This document shows, one piece after another, positions 35,411 through 43,742 of a stretch of DNA of 64,000 nt. The notes beneath the pieces were generated by a model. It was not told the DNA's origin. It ran no database searches and saw only the letters and a program-made list of their open reading frames with translations. The translations under genes were made by a program, and so were the position numbers. Location: NCBI RefSeq assembly GCF_039523035.1, contig NZ_BAAAEN010000002.1:248001-312000 (forward strand), given 5' to 3'. The DNA comes from Pigmentiphaga daeguensis (GTDB lineage: Bacteria; Pseudomonadota; Gammaproteobacteria; Burkholderiales; Burkholderiaceae_B). Every line of letters begins with the position of its first letter. Positions within the stretch are counted from its first letter, which is position 1.

Positions 35411-36192
35411 TCCACGGGGGACGAGGCGCGTTCGAGCAGCGCGAACTGGGCCGACCGCAGGTGGCCATGCATGACCGCGCGTGCCCATTCGGGGTCGCGC
35501 GCGGTGAATGCATCGATCAGTTCACGATGATGCTGGAAAGTACGCGCCAGGCGCGAGCGGTCGTAGCTGCGCCGCGTCAGCAGGATGATCTTGATGTCCA
35601 CGCCCTTGGTGCGCATGGCCAGCAGCCGCGGGTTGCCGGCGGATTCGGAGATGCGCGCGTGGAAGTTCCGGTTCAGCGGGGCGATGCGGTCGAGGTTGGC
35701 GGGACTGATGTCCGGGCCGCGTGATTCCATCTCGTCCTGGATCTCGTGCAGCTCGGCCAGCGTGGCCGGGCTCATGCGGGTCGCGGCCAGGGCGGCCAGT
35801 TCCGATTCGATCAGGATGCGCACCGCGTAGAGATCCCGGATTTCCTGGGTGGTCCAGGTTCGCACGGTGGCCCCCGCGTTGGCGCGCAAGATCAGCAGGC
35901 CATCGGCCACGAGCAGCCTGAGCCCTTCGCGTACCGGCGTGCGCGATAACCCCAGTGCTTCCGAAACTTCCTTTTCCGTGATGCGCGCGCCCTCGGGAAA
36001 CCGGCCCGAGATGATGCCGTCCCGCACGTAAGCGTAGGCTTGCTGGACGGACGGGGCCCGCGTGGTCAGATCGGAGGACAGCGAATACGTATCGGACGAG
36101 AGCGTCGGTACGGACGAAGATTTCGAAGTAGGGGACATGCGCGCGGCAGCCAGGCTTGGTGCAACAACTATAGCGGATATGCCGCCAGGCAT
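35392..36192 (-). CDS. FCD-domain GntR-family transcriptional regulator
   Basis: This 266-residue regulator has a long N-terminal extension, a winged HTH at about 50-117 (ITEKEVSEALGLSRTPVREGLRLL) and an all-helical FCD effector domain at about 120-255, which usually binds a metal and a carboxylate. An alternative start at 36138 would shorten the extension by 18 residues. It is convergent with the catabolic genes and is the only regulator of the island. The two TTGT-N2-ACAA palindromes in the divergent promoter at 27.2-27.4 kb have the form recognised by this subfamily, so it is the likely repressor. Confidence 0.9.
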   Translation of the reverse strand: MPGGISAIVVAPSLAAARMSPTSKSSSVPTLSSDTYSLSSDLTTRAPSVQQAYAYVRDGIISGRFPEGARITEKEVSEALGLSRTPVREGLRLLVADGLLILRANAGATVRTWTTQEIRDLYAVRILIESELAALAATRMSPATLAELHEIQDEMESRGPDISPANLDRIAPLNRNFHARISESAGNPRLLAMRTKGVDIKIILLTRRSYDRSRLARTFQHHRELIDAFTARDPEWARAVMHGHLRSAQFALLERASSPVDQNAAR

Positions 36193-36224
36193 GGGGCGGC
36201 TGGCATGGGCCGGCGTGCCGCAGA

Positions 36225-36827
36225 TTAGGCCGCGCGCCGGCCCACGTAGCGGGTAACGAAGGCCGGCCCGCGGTGCCCGTCTCCTTCGTCCAGTTCCACC
36301 TCGCCTTCCCAGCCGTGCACTTCCTCGAGCAGGCCGGCGAAGTCCGCGCGTATCGTGGCCAGGTCGCTCAGCATGTCGACGTCACGGGGACCGCCGCTCC
36401 GGTAGGCCAGCTGGCGCGGGTGGAAGGATTCCAGGACCAGCCAGCCGCCGGGAGCCAGCGCGCCCGCCAGGCGACGGTGGGCGTCGGCCCGGAAGCCGCT
36501 GGGCAGGTGGACATAGATCAGCACGACCGCTGCACAGGTGGCCGGCGGCGGTGTCCAGGCGGCCAGGTCCGCGTTCAGCGTGGTGATGGTGACGCCGCGG
36601 TTCGACGCCAGGGCCAGCGCCTTGTCCAGTCCGACCTGCGAATTGTCGACCGCCAGCACCTGGTGTCCGCGCTCGGCCAGCCACACGCTGTTGCGGCCCT
36701 CGCCATCGCCGGGCAGCAGCACCCGGCTACCGGCCGGCAGGCGGGGTTCCTGCTCGGCCAGGAAGCGGTTGGGCGCGGTTCCGTACTTGTAGCCAGGTTC
36801 GGAAAAGCGTTGATCCCAAGTCTTCAT
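36225..36827 (-). CDS. Class I SAM-dependent methyltransferase (TehB/TPMT-like)
   Basis: This 200-residue cytosolic methyltransferase has motif I VLLPGDGEGRNSVWLAE near residues 36-52, an acidic motif II (VLAVDNS near 57-63) and the motif ADLAAWTPPP. Small enzymes of this type methylate tellurite, thiopurines or small metabolites. It begins 27 bp after cydX on the same strand, so it may be transcribed with the cytochrome bd operon. The substrate is unknown. Confidence 0.82.
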   Translation of the reverse strand: MKTWDQRFSEPGYKYGTAPNRFLAEQEPRLPAGSRVLLPGDGEGRNSVWLAERGHQVLAVDNSQVGLDKALALASNRGVTITTLNADLAAWTPPPATCAAVVLIYVHLPSGFRADAHRRLAGALAPGGWLVLESFHPRQLAYRSGGPRDVDMLSDLATIRADFAGLLEEVHGWEGEVELDEGDGHRGPAFVTRYVGRRAA

Positions 36828-36854
36828 ACCGCTCGATATCTCCGATAGGGGGAC

Positions 36855-36950
36855 TTACTCGTCTTGTTCCCTGAGTTCGTACCACATGGCGTTCAGGACG
36901 GCGAAGGTCGCCGCCAGGCCCAACCCCAGTATCCAGGAAAAGTACCACAT
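36855..36950 (-). CDS. cydX: Cytochrome bd oxidase small subunit CydX
   Basis: This is a 31-residue single-helix membrane protein beginning MWYFSWILGLGLA and ending in an acidic tail (ELREQDE), typical of CydX/YbgT. CydX stabilises the haems of the CydAB oxidase. It lies 20 bp after cydB and has an AGGAACGAGC leader before its ATG. Confidence 0.92.
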   Translation of the reverse strand: MWYFSWILGLGLAATFAVLNAMWYELREQDE

Positions 36951-36970
36951 GCTCGTTCCTCCCAGGTGTG

Positions 36971-38125
36971 TCAGTAGGCGTGGTTGCCGGGTTCTTTCAG
37001 GGACGCTTCGTCGACCTTGCCCCACAGGACCCGGTAGACCCAGGACGTGTAGGCGACGATGATCGGGACGAAGATGGCCGATGCCACCAGCATGATGAAC
37101 AGCGTCAGGTGGCTGGACGAGGCATCCCAGACGGTCAGGCTGGCCCGCGGGTCGGCGGACGACGGCAGCAGGAACGGGAAGATCGAGACGCCCACGGTCA
37201 GGATGATGCCCAGTATGGCCAGCGAGCTGGCCAGCAGCGCACCGACCTCGCTGCGCACCCGGAGCAGCAGCAGGGCCAGCGCGGAGCCGGCCAGGCCGGC
37301 GGCCGGTGCGAGCATCAGCCACGGATGGGCCGCATAGTTGTCGAACCAGGCGCCCGTCGCGGTTTCCGCCGTCTTGCGCAGCGGATTGGAGGCGCCCAGG
37401 GGATCGATGGCGCTCGTGATCCGGTACCCGTCCACCCATGCCCACAGCGCGATGCCGCCCAGCGCGAACAGCAGCAGCGTCAGGAACGCCGCCGCGCTGC
37501 CGTAGCGGCGCGCGCGCTCGGCCACCTCGCCGCTGGTCTTCAGGACCAGCCAGCACGCGCCTTGCGTGGCCAGCATGGCCACCGATACCAGGCCGCACAG
37601 CAGGGCGAAGGGCGACAGCAGTCCGAAAAAGCTGCCGTCGTAGAAGATGCGCAGATCGCCGTCGAGCCTGAAGGGCACGCCCAGCAGCACGTTGCCCACC
37701 GCCACGCCCAGGATCAGCGAGGGCACCAGGCCGCCGGCGAACAGCGCCCAGTCCCAGACCGCGCGCCAGCGCGTGCCTTCGCGCTTGCTGCGGTACTTGA
37801 AGCCCACCGGCCGCAGGATCAGCGCGAACAGGATGGCGAACATCGCGAGATAGAAGCTCGAGAAGGACACCGCATACAGCGGCGGCCAGGCGGCGAAGAT
37901 GGCGCCGCCTCCCAGGATCAGCCACACCTGGTTGCCTTCCCACACGGGGCCGATGGTATTGATGACCACGCGGCGCTCGATGTCGGTGCGGCCAACGAAG
38001 GGCAGCAGCATGCCCGTGCCCAGGTCGAAGCCGTCGGTCAGCGCGAATGCGATCAGCAGGATGCCCAGCAGCGCCCACCAGATCAGGCGCAGCACGTCGT
38101 AGTCGATGAGTGTGTGCAGAATCAT
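36971..38125 (-). CDS. cydB: Cytochrome bd ubiquinol oxidase subunit II
   Basis: This 384-residue polytopic membrane protein has eight or nine hydrophobic segments and the subunit II signature GFDLGTGMLLPF near residues 32-43. CydB pairs with CydA, with its haems in CydA, to oxidise quinol and reduce O2 with high affinity. The start lies 3 bp after the cydA stop and cydX follows, so the three are one transcription unit. Confidence 0.97.
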   Translation of the reverse strand: MILHTLIDYDVLRLIWWALLGILLIAFALTDGFDLGTGMLLPFVGRTDIERRVVINTIGPVWEGNQVWLILGGGAIFAAWPPLYAVSFSSFYLAMFAILFALILRPVGFKYRSKREGTRWRAVWDWALFAGGLVPSLILGVAVGNVLLGVPFRLDGDLRIFYDGSFFGLLSPFALLCGLVSVAMLATQGACWLVLKTSGEVAERARRYGSAAAFLTLLLFALGGIALWAWVDGYRITSAIDPLGASNPLRKTAETATGAWFDNYAAHPWLMLAPAAGLAGSALALLLLRVRSEVGALLASSLAILGIILTVGVSIFPFLLPSSADPRASLTVWDASSSHLTLFIMLVASAIFVPIIVAYTSWVYRVLWGKVDEASLKEPGNHAY

Positions 38126-38128
38126 GGC

Positions 38129-39718
38129 TTACTCCTGGGCGGTAAGGCGTTGGGACAGGTGCGGGGCCACGAGCCGGACTTCCGGATCGGGGTCGGGTTC
38201 CACGCCCTTGCGAATGGCGCGCAGCATCAGGCTCATCTCGACGATGAACAGCACGGTGTAGAGCGCGGTGAAACCCAGGATGGTCAGCAGTACCGTCTCC
38301 ACGCCCAGGTCGGAGACGGCGGCGGCGGTGGGCAGCACGCCTTCGATGACCCACGGCTGGCGGCCGAACTCGGCCACGATCCAGCCCATCTCGGCGGCGA
38401 TCCAGGGCAGCGGGATCGAGAACACCGCGACCTTGAGCAGCCAGCGGTGCGCGTCGAGCCGGCGGCGGGCCGACATGATGAAGAACGTGGCCGTCAGCAG
38501 GATGAAGAAGAAACCCAGGCCGACCATGATGCGGAAGGACCAGAACAGCGGCAGGACCATGGGCACGGTGTCCCAGGCGGCCTGGTCGATCTGCGCGGCC
38601 GTGGCCTGGCGCGGGTCGTCCAGGTAGCGCTTGAGCAGCAGGGCGTAGCCGAGGTCGCGGCCGTGCTCCTCGAACGCGTCGCGGTCGGCAGGCGCGATGG
38701 CGGCGGAGCTTCCCGCCGCGCGTATGCGCTGCAAGGCGTCGAAGGCCACGATGCCGCTGCGTATGCGGTCCCGTGCGTGGTCGACCAGCGTGGTGATGCC
38801 GGGGATCTCGGTGGTGAGCGAGCGCGTGCCGATCAGGCCCATGACGGCCGGGATGCGGATGGCGTAGTGGGTCTCGCGCGCCTGCTGGTCGGGGATGCCG
38901 ACGATGGTGAAGGGAGCGGGCGCGGGCTCGGTTTCCCACATGCCTTCGATGGCGGCCAGCTTCATCTTCTGGTGCTCGGTCGACAGGTAGCCGCTTTCGT
39001 CGCCCAGGACCACCACCGACAGCGCCGAGGCCAGCCCGAACGAGGCGGCCACCGTCATCGAGCGCTTGGCCACGTCGATGTGCCGGCCCTTCAGCAGGTA
39101 CCAGGCCGATACGCCCAGCACGAACACCGAGGCGGTCACGTAGCCGGCCGATACCGTGTGGACGAACTTGGCCTGTGCCACCGGGTTCGTCAGGACGGCG
39201 AAGAAGTCGCTGACTTCCATGCGCATGGTCTCGGGATTGAAGGCCGAGCCGACGGGGTTCTGCATCCACCCGTTGGCGATCAGGATCCACAGCGCCGAGA
39301 AGTTCGATCCCAGCGCCACGCACCAGGTCGCCACCAGGTGGCCGACGCGCGACAGCTTGTTCCAGCCGAAGAAGAACAGGCCGACGAAGGTCGCTTCCAG
39401 GAAGAAGGCCATCAGGCCTTCCAGCGCCAGCGGCGCGCCGAAGATGTCGCCGACGTAGTGGCTGTAGTAGCTCCAGTTCATGCCGAACTGGAACTCCATC
39501 ACCAGGCCGGTGGCCACGCCCAGCACGAAGTTGATGCCGAACAGCGTGCCCCAGAATTTGGTCATCTGCCGCCAGATCTTGCGCCCGGTCATGACGTAGA
39601 CCGTCTCCATGATGGCGATGACGACCGACAGGCCCAGCGTGAGCGGGACGAAAAGGAAGTGGTAGAGCGCCGTCAATGCGAACTGCAGGCGCGAGAGTGA
39701 AACGATGTCGAGGTCCAT
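38129..39718 (-). CDS. cydA: Cytochrome bd ubiquinol oxidase subunit I
   Basis: This 529-residue haem-bearing catalytic subunit in the inner membrane has axial ligand His20 in LTALYHFLFVPLT (His19 in E. coli). The FWSFRIMVGLG stretch near residue 395 holds the second haem b-558 ligand Met. The region between helices VI and VII is long (about 255-390), as in the long-Q-loop subfamily. The ATG at 39718 gives the normal family N terminus. It is the third gene of cydDCABX, 16 bp after cydC. Confidence 0.97.
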   Translation of the reverse strand: MDLDIVSLSRLQFALTALYHFLFVPLTLGLSVVIAIMETVYVMTGRKIWRQMTKFWGTLFGINFVLGVATGLVMEFQFGMNWSYYSHYVGDIFGAPLALEGLMAFFLEATFVGLFFFGWNKLSRVGHLVATWCVALGSNFSALWILIANGWMQNPVGSAFNPETMRMEVSDFFAVLTNPVAQAKFVHTVSAGYVTASVFVLGVSAWYLLKGRHIDVAKRSMTVAASFGLASALSVVVLGDESGYLSTEHQKMKLAAIEGMWETEPAPAPFTIVGIPDQQARETHYAIRIPAVMGLIGTRSLTTEIPGITTLVDHARDRIRSGIVAFDALQRIRAAGSSAAIAPADRDAFEEHGRDLGYALLLKRYLDDPRQATAAQIDQAAWDTVPMVLPLFWSFRIMVGLGFFFILLTATFFIMSARRRLDAHRWLLKVAVFSIPLPWIAAEMGWIVAEFGRQPWVIEGVLPTAAAVSDLGVETVLLTILGFTALYTVLFIVEMSLMLRAIRKGVEPDPDPEVRLVAPHLSQRLTAQE

Positions 39719-39734
39719 GGTGCCAGCTTCCTCC

Positions 39735-41420
39735 TCAGTCCGGGCGCAGGGTGTGAAGTTGATGATCGAAGGCGGGAGTGCCGCGGCGCAGGTCGGCGGC
39801 CACGATGCCGGCGGCCAGCACGACGATGCGGTCCGCCAGGGCGGCCTCCCGCCTGATATGGGTGGCGATGAGAAGGGTCCGGCCATGGGCCTGTCCGGCC
39901 AATCGGTCGACCACGTCGCGCGCGGTCGGCGCGTCCAGCCCTTCCGTGGGTTCGTCCAGCAGCCACAGCCGCGTGGGGCGCAGGAACAGCCGCGCCAGCG
40001 CGAGCCGGCGTGCCTGTCCGGCGGACAGCCCCAGGCCGCCTTCGCCCAGCCGCGTATCCAGGCCGGCGGGCAGGGCGGCGATGGCCTGGTCCAGGCCCGC
40101 GGCCCGCAGCGCGGCCCACAGCTCGTCGTCGCTGGCATCGGGGCGGGCCAGGCGCAGGTTGTCGCGCACGCTGTCCTGGAACAGCTCGGTGCGCTGGGTC
40201 AGCAGACAGGAGGCGGGGGCCTGGACCCGCCCGCCGGAGGGCAGCCGTTCGCCCGCCACCAGGGCCAGCAGCGTCGACTTGCCCGCGCCGCTGGGGCCGA
40301 CCACCGCGACTCGCTCGCCGGGCCGGACCACGAGCGTGACATCCGCCAGTGCCAGGCCGGCGGGCAGGCCGGGCCGGCTTTCGTGGCCCAGGCTGGCGTG
40401 TTCGAGCCGGATGTCGCCGGAGGCGGCGCGGGGCGGGGGCGCGGCGGGTGCGTCCAGTCTTGGCGCCAGGCGGCGGATGGCCAAGAGGGTGCGGCCCAGC
40501 TCCAGGATTCCCCGCCGCAGCGGCGTGAGCGGTTCGGCGCTTGCCAGCACGAGCAGCAGCGCCAGCGCCGCCACGGGGGCGCCGATGGCCGAGCCGGCCA
40601 CCAGCAGGACACAGGCCGCCAGCGTGGCGCCCATGGCAAGCGTGCCCGCCATGGCCTGCAGGAACCCGCCTTGCGTGTCGGCGCGGTTGATGGTGTCGTC
40701 GGCGGCGGCCAGCCGGTGTTCGGTCCGTGCCAGCAGCCGGCATCGCTGCGCCAATTGGCCGGCCATGGCCAGTTCGGTCTGGCCGGAGACGAGGTCGATG
40801 GCCTGCGCACGCAGGGCTTCGAGCGCATGGGCGCGGCGGCAGGCGGCGCGGCGGCTGCGGCGCATGGTCCAGGCCAGTATGCCGGCGCCGGCGGCCAGCA
40901 GCCAGCCGGCCATTGCCAGGCCCAGCGGCAGGCTGATCACGCCCAGCGTGACGCCGGCCAGCGCGATGGCGGCACAGGCGGCCCCGGCGGGAACCAGCAC
41001 GCGCAGGTACAGCGCGTCCAGCGCGTCGGCGTCGGCGGTCAGGCGGAACAGCAGCCGGGCCGGCCGGGCGAGCAGCTTGCGCGCGGCCTCGGGCCGGGCC
41101 CAGCCCGCGAACAGCCGGGGACGCAGCGCGGCGATGACCGCCAGCGCCGCATCGTGGGTGACGACCCGCTCGCCATAGCGGGCCGCCGTGCGGACCAGGG
41201 CCAGCAGCCGTATGCCGGCGCCGGGAGTGAACACGTCGAACGCCAGGGCGGTGCCGGCGGCCAGTCCTGCCAGCGCGGTGGCGGTGATGAACCATCCGGA
41301 CAGGCCCAGCAGCCCCATGCCGGCGAAGACCGTCAGCGCGGCCAGCGCGATGCCGCTCCACAACAGGCGCCGCCGGCCGGCGAAGAACAGCCGCAAGACG
41401 GCGCCAATGGAGGCCTTCAT
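39735..41420 (-). CDS. cydC: Heterodimeric ABC exporter CydDC, CydC subunit
   Basis: This 561-residue ABC half-transporter has an N-terminal six-helix membrane domain (about 10-310) and an ATPase with Walker A GPSGAGKST near 370, signature LSAGQARRLALARL near 468-481 and Walker B LWLLDEPTEGLD. CydDC exports glutathione and cysteine to keep the periplasm reduced and is needed to assemble cytochrome bd. The ATG at 41420 overlaps the end of cydD by 4 bp. A far upstream in-frame start would lie within cydD and is rejected. Confidence 0.95.
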   Translation of the reverse strand: MKASIGAVLRLFFAGRRRLLWSGIALAALTVFAGMGLLGLSGWFITATALAGLAAGTALAFDVFTPGAGIRLLALVRTAARYGERVVTHDAALAVIAALRPRLFAGWARPEAARKLLARPARLLFRLTADADALDALYLRVLVPAGAACAAIALAGVTLGVISLPLGLAMAGWLLAAGAGILAWTMRRSRRAACRRAHALEALRAQAIDLVSGQTELAMAGQLAQRCRLLARTEHRLAAADDTINRADTQGGFLQAMAGTLAMGATLAACVLLVAGSAIGAPVAALALLLVLASAEPLTPLRRGILELGRTLLAIRRLAPRLDAPAAPPPRAASGDIRLEHASLGHESRPGLPAGLALADVTLVVRPGERVAVVGPSGAGKSTLLALVAGERLPSGGRVQAPASCLLTQRTELFQDSVRDNLRLARPDASDDELWAALRAAGLDQAIAALPAGLDTRLGEGGLGLSAGQARRLALARLFLRPTRLWLLDEPTEGLDAPTARDVVDRLAGQAHGRTLLIATHIRREAALADRIVVLAAGIVAADLRRGTPAFDHQLHTLRPD

Positions 41421-43144
41421 GACGCGGCCTCCATGACGTCCAGCGCGGCCAGGTCCATGCCGGCCGGCGCCGCGCGCGGGGGGGCCAGGTCGATCACCCG
41501 GTCCATGCGCGAGGCCAGTTCGGGGTCGTGCGTGGCGACGATCAGGGTCTTGCCCGCGGACTGCGCCAGCAGCCGGCGGGTCAGCTCCCGGGCCGTGGCG
41601 GCGTCCAGGTGGGCGGTGGGTTCGTCGGCCAGCCACAGGTCGCTGCCGGGCGCGGCGACTGCCCTGGCCATTGCCAGGCGCAGGCATTCTCCGCCGGACA
41701 GGCCGGTGCCGGCTTCGCCCAGCGGGCGTCCAGCTTCGCGTCCCGCGAGCAGCTCCAGGGTCGCGGCCCGCAGGGCGCGGTCCACCGCCCGCGGGTCCAC
41801 GTCCGGGCGGCCCAGGGCGACGTTGGCGGCCAGCGTACCGGCAAAGACATGCGGCTTCTGCCCTATCCAGGCCATGCGTGCCCGCAGACGCGGCGCGTTC
41901 TGGTCATCCAGCGCCACGCCGTCGATGAGGACGGCGCCGGACTGGGCCGGCACGAGGCCGGCGATCAACGCCAGCAGCGTCGACTTGCCCGCGCCGCTCG
42001 GTCCGACGATGGCTACCCGCTCGCCCGGGGCCACGCGCAGGTCCAGGCCGTCGATGACCGGTGGCGCCGAATCGGCGTGCGCGAAGCGCAATTGGACGAG
42101 TTCGACGGCGGGGGGAGGGCGACGGGCGGGCGCGTCGTCCGGCGAGGGCAAGGGGAGGATGCCGCCCACCAGCTTCGTGGGCGCGGCGGCGAGCGCCCGC
42201 AGCGCCTCCAGCGCCGCCCGGCCCGCGGCCCGGTCATGCCAGGCCGTGGAAAGGTCGCGCAGCGGTTCGAAGAAACTGGGGGCCAGCAGCAGGACGAAGA
42301 GCCCCTGGCCGAGGGAGAGCGGACTGCCCCAGGTGCCGAAGGGCAAGGTGCCCAGCAGGTGGAATCCTACGTAGACCGCGACCATGGCGACCCCGATGGC
42401 GGAAAACAATTCCAGCACCGCCGAGGACAGGAAGGCGATGCGCAGTACCGCCATGGTACGCGTATGCAGTGTTTGTGCAACGTATGCCAGCCGTCCGGTG
42501 GTGGCGTCGACGGCGTCCAGCGCACGCAGCGTGGCCAGCCCGCGCAGGCGATCCAGCAGGAAGGCGTTCAGCGTGCCCATCTCCGCCAGGTGGGCCTGGC
42601 TGGCGCGCTGGGCGCGCCAGCCCACCAGCGCCATGAAGACCGGGATCAGCGGGGCCGAGGCCAGCAGGACCAGCGCCGCGACCCACGACAGCGGCGCGAC
42701 GGCCGCCAGGATGGCCAGCGGCACGACCAGTATCTTCAACTGGATGGCGGGATAGCGGGCCAGGTAGGGCAGCGCGGCATCGGCCTGTTCGGCCAGCACG
42801 CTGGCCGCGTGGCCGGCGGCGGGGCGGCGCTTGTCCAGCGGGGAACCGCTTGCCAGCGCGTCGACCGCGGCGGCACGCAGCGCCGACAGGCGGCTCCTTG
42901 CGACCTGGAAGCTCAGGCGCGTTCCCCACGCATCGCACGCCGCGCGCAGGGCGCCGGCAAGCAGGAAGGCCGCGGCGGACACCAGGCCTGCGGCCACGTC
43001 GCCGGGATCCGCCGCCATGCGCTGCACCGCCGCGGCCAGGATGCCGGCCTGGGCCAGCCACGTCAGCGATCCGGCCAGTTGCAGCCAGTCGCCGGGGGAG
43101 GGGCGAAGCGCGTCGCCGGAGCGCGCGCAGGCGGGGCGGGACAG
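41417..43144 (-). CDS. cydD: Heterodimeric ABC exporter CydDC, CydD subunit, probable CTG start
   Basis: This is an ABC half-transporter with Walker A GPSGAGKST, signature LSGGECLRLAMARAV and Walker B LWLADEPTAHLD. The first conventional start codon in frame is GTG at 43027, giving 536 residues, but that would lose transmembrane helix 1. The open frame continues upstream and encodes DWLQLAGSLTWLAQAGILAA, which aligns with helix 1 of E. coli CydD. The only well-placed initiation signal is GGGAG at 43152-43156, 7 nt before a CTG at 43144, giving 575 residues. An FNR-type promoter predicts transcription from about 43172. The upstream start is an inference. The downstream GTG is the conservative alternative. 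Confidence 0.8.
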   Translation of the reverse strand: MSRPACARSGDALRPSPGDWLQLAGSLTWLAQAGILAAAVQRMAADPGDVAAGLVSAAAFLLAGALRAACDAWGTRLSFQVARSRLSALRAAAVDALASGSPLDKRRPAAGHAASVLAEQADAALPYLARYPAIQLKILVVPLAILAAVAPLSWVAALVLLASAPLIPVFMALVGWRAQRASQAHLAEMGTLNAFLLDRLRGLATLRALDAVDATTGRLAYVAQTLHTRTMAVLRIAFLSSAVLELFSAIGVAMVAVYVGFHLLGTLPFGTWGSPLSLGQGLFVLLLAPSFFEPLRDLSTAWHDRAAGRAALEALRALAAAPTKLVGGILPLPSPDDAPARRPPPAVELVQLRFAHADSAPPVIDGLDLRVAPGERVAIVGPSGAGKSTLLALIAGLVPAQSGAVLIDGVALDDQNAPRLRARMAWIGQKPHVFAGTLAANVALGRPDVDPRAVDRALRAATLELLAGREAGRPLGEAGTGLSGGECLRLAMARAVAAPGSDLWLADEPTAHLDAATARELTRRLLAQSAGKTLIVATHDPELASRMDRVIDLAPPRAAPAGMDLAALDVMEAAS

Positions 43145-43177
43145 GGGCGTACTCCCGTTGTACGTTGGGCTACGCCT

Positions 43178-43220
43178 AAGGTATCAGTGCTCGGCCGTAC
43201 GTGACAATGATCTACGTCAA
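43178..43220 (-). promoter_or_regulatory. FNR/ANR-type promoter of cydDCABX
   Basis: Read on the minus strand, TTGAC-GTAG-ATCAT at 43220-43207 matches the FNR consensus TTGAT-N4-ATCAA at 8 of 10 positions. A -10-like TACCTT lies at 43183-43178. The spacing is that of a class II activated promoter with the site centred near -41.5, giving a start near 43172. Low-oxygen induction fits cytochrome bd. Confidence 0.6.
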
Positions 43221-43260
43221 GTCGCGACATTCGGTCGCGCCTTCGGGGGCGGCCGGCGGC

Positions 43261-43289
43261 AAAAAGAAACGGCCCCGTCCAGGGGCCGT
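43261..43289 (-). terminator. Rho-independent terminator of the Pro-rich exported protein gene
   Basis: On the minus strand an 8-bp perfect stem ACGGCCCC/GGGGCCGT with a 5-nt loop is followed by TTCTTTTT. It starts a few bases after the stop codon at 43293. Confidence 0.9.
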
Positions 43290-43292
43290 CGT

Positions 43293-43604
43293 TCAATCGC
43301 GGTAGCCGTGGCGCCGGTAGTGGCGCTCTTCGCGGTAGCGCTCGCGCTCCCAGCGCCGCTCCTGTTCCCAGCGCCTTTCCCGCCAGTACGGGTCGTAGGG
43401 CACGTAGCCGACCGGCCCGGGGATCACCATGACGGGGGGAGGCGGGGGCACGTAGACCGGCGCGGGGGCCACGTAGACCGGTGGCGGGCCATAGACGATA
43501 CCTGGTATACCGATGCCTATGGATACGCTCACGCGGGCCTGGGCCGTCGCGCTGACGGCCAAGAGGGCCGCGGCCATCAGCCCTGCCATTGCCAGCCGTT
43601 TCAT
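43293..43604 (-). CDS. Small exported Pro/Arg-rich protein
   Basis: This 103-residue protein has a clear signal peptide (MAGLMAAALLAVSATAQA). A Gly/Ile/Val segment follows, then a Pro-Val repeat region (PPPVYVAPAPVYVPPPPPV) and an Arg/Glu/Tyr-rich tail (RERRWEQERRWERERYREE). This composition is known from small proteobacterial exported proteins with PXPV repeats but no function is established. A good terminator follows. It is monocistronic. Confidence 0.75.
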   Translation of the reverse strand: MKRLAMAGLMAAALLAVSATAQARVSVSIGIGIPGIVYGPPPVYVAPAPVYVPPPPPVMVIPGPVGYVPYDPYWRERRWEQERRWERERYREERHYRRHGYRD

Positions 43605-43742
43605 ACAGATTCTCCGAAACTGCGATAGTCCGACTGTAGGGGCGATTTCCGGCCGGCGGTTTGTGCGGGCTGTTGCAATCGTCGCTACATGTAACGGCCC
43701 CGGGGCGGGCGTCGCGGTTCGCGTTGCCCCGCCGCGACGCCA

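Noticed and set aside
36968..42374. Long plus-strand frames opposite cydB, cydA, cydC and cydD
   Set aside because: The minus-strand genes are unmistakable (haem ligands, ABC motifs). The plus-strand products have His/Gln/Arg-rich low-complexity composition.
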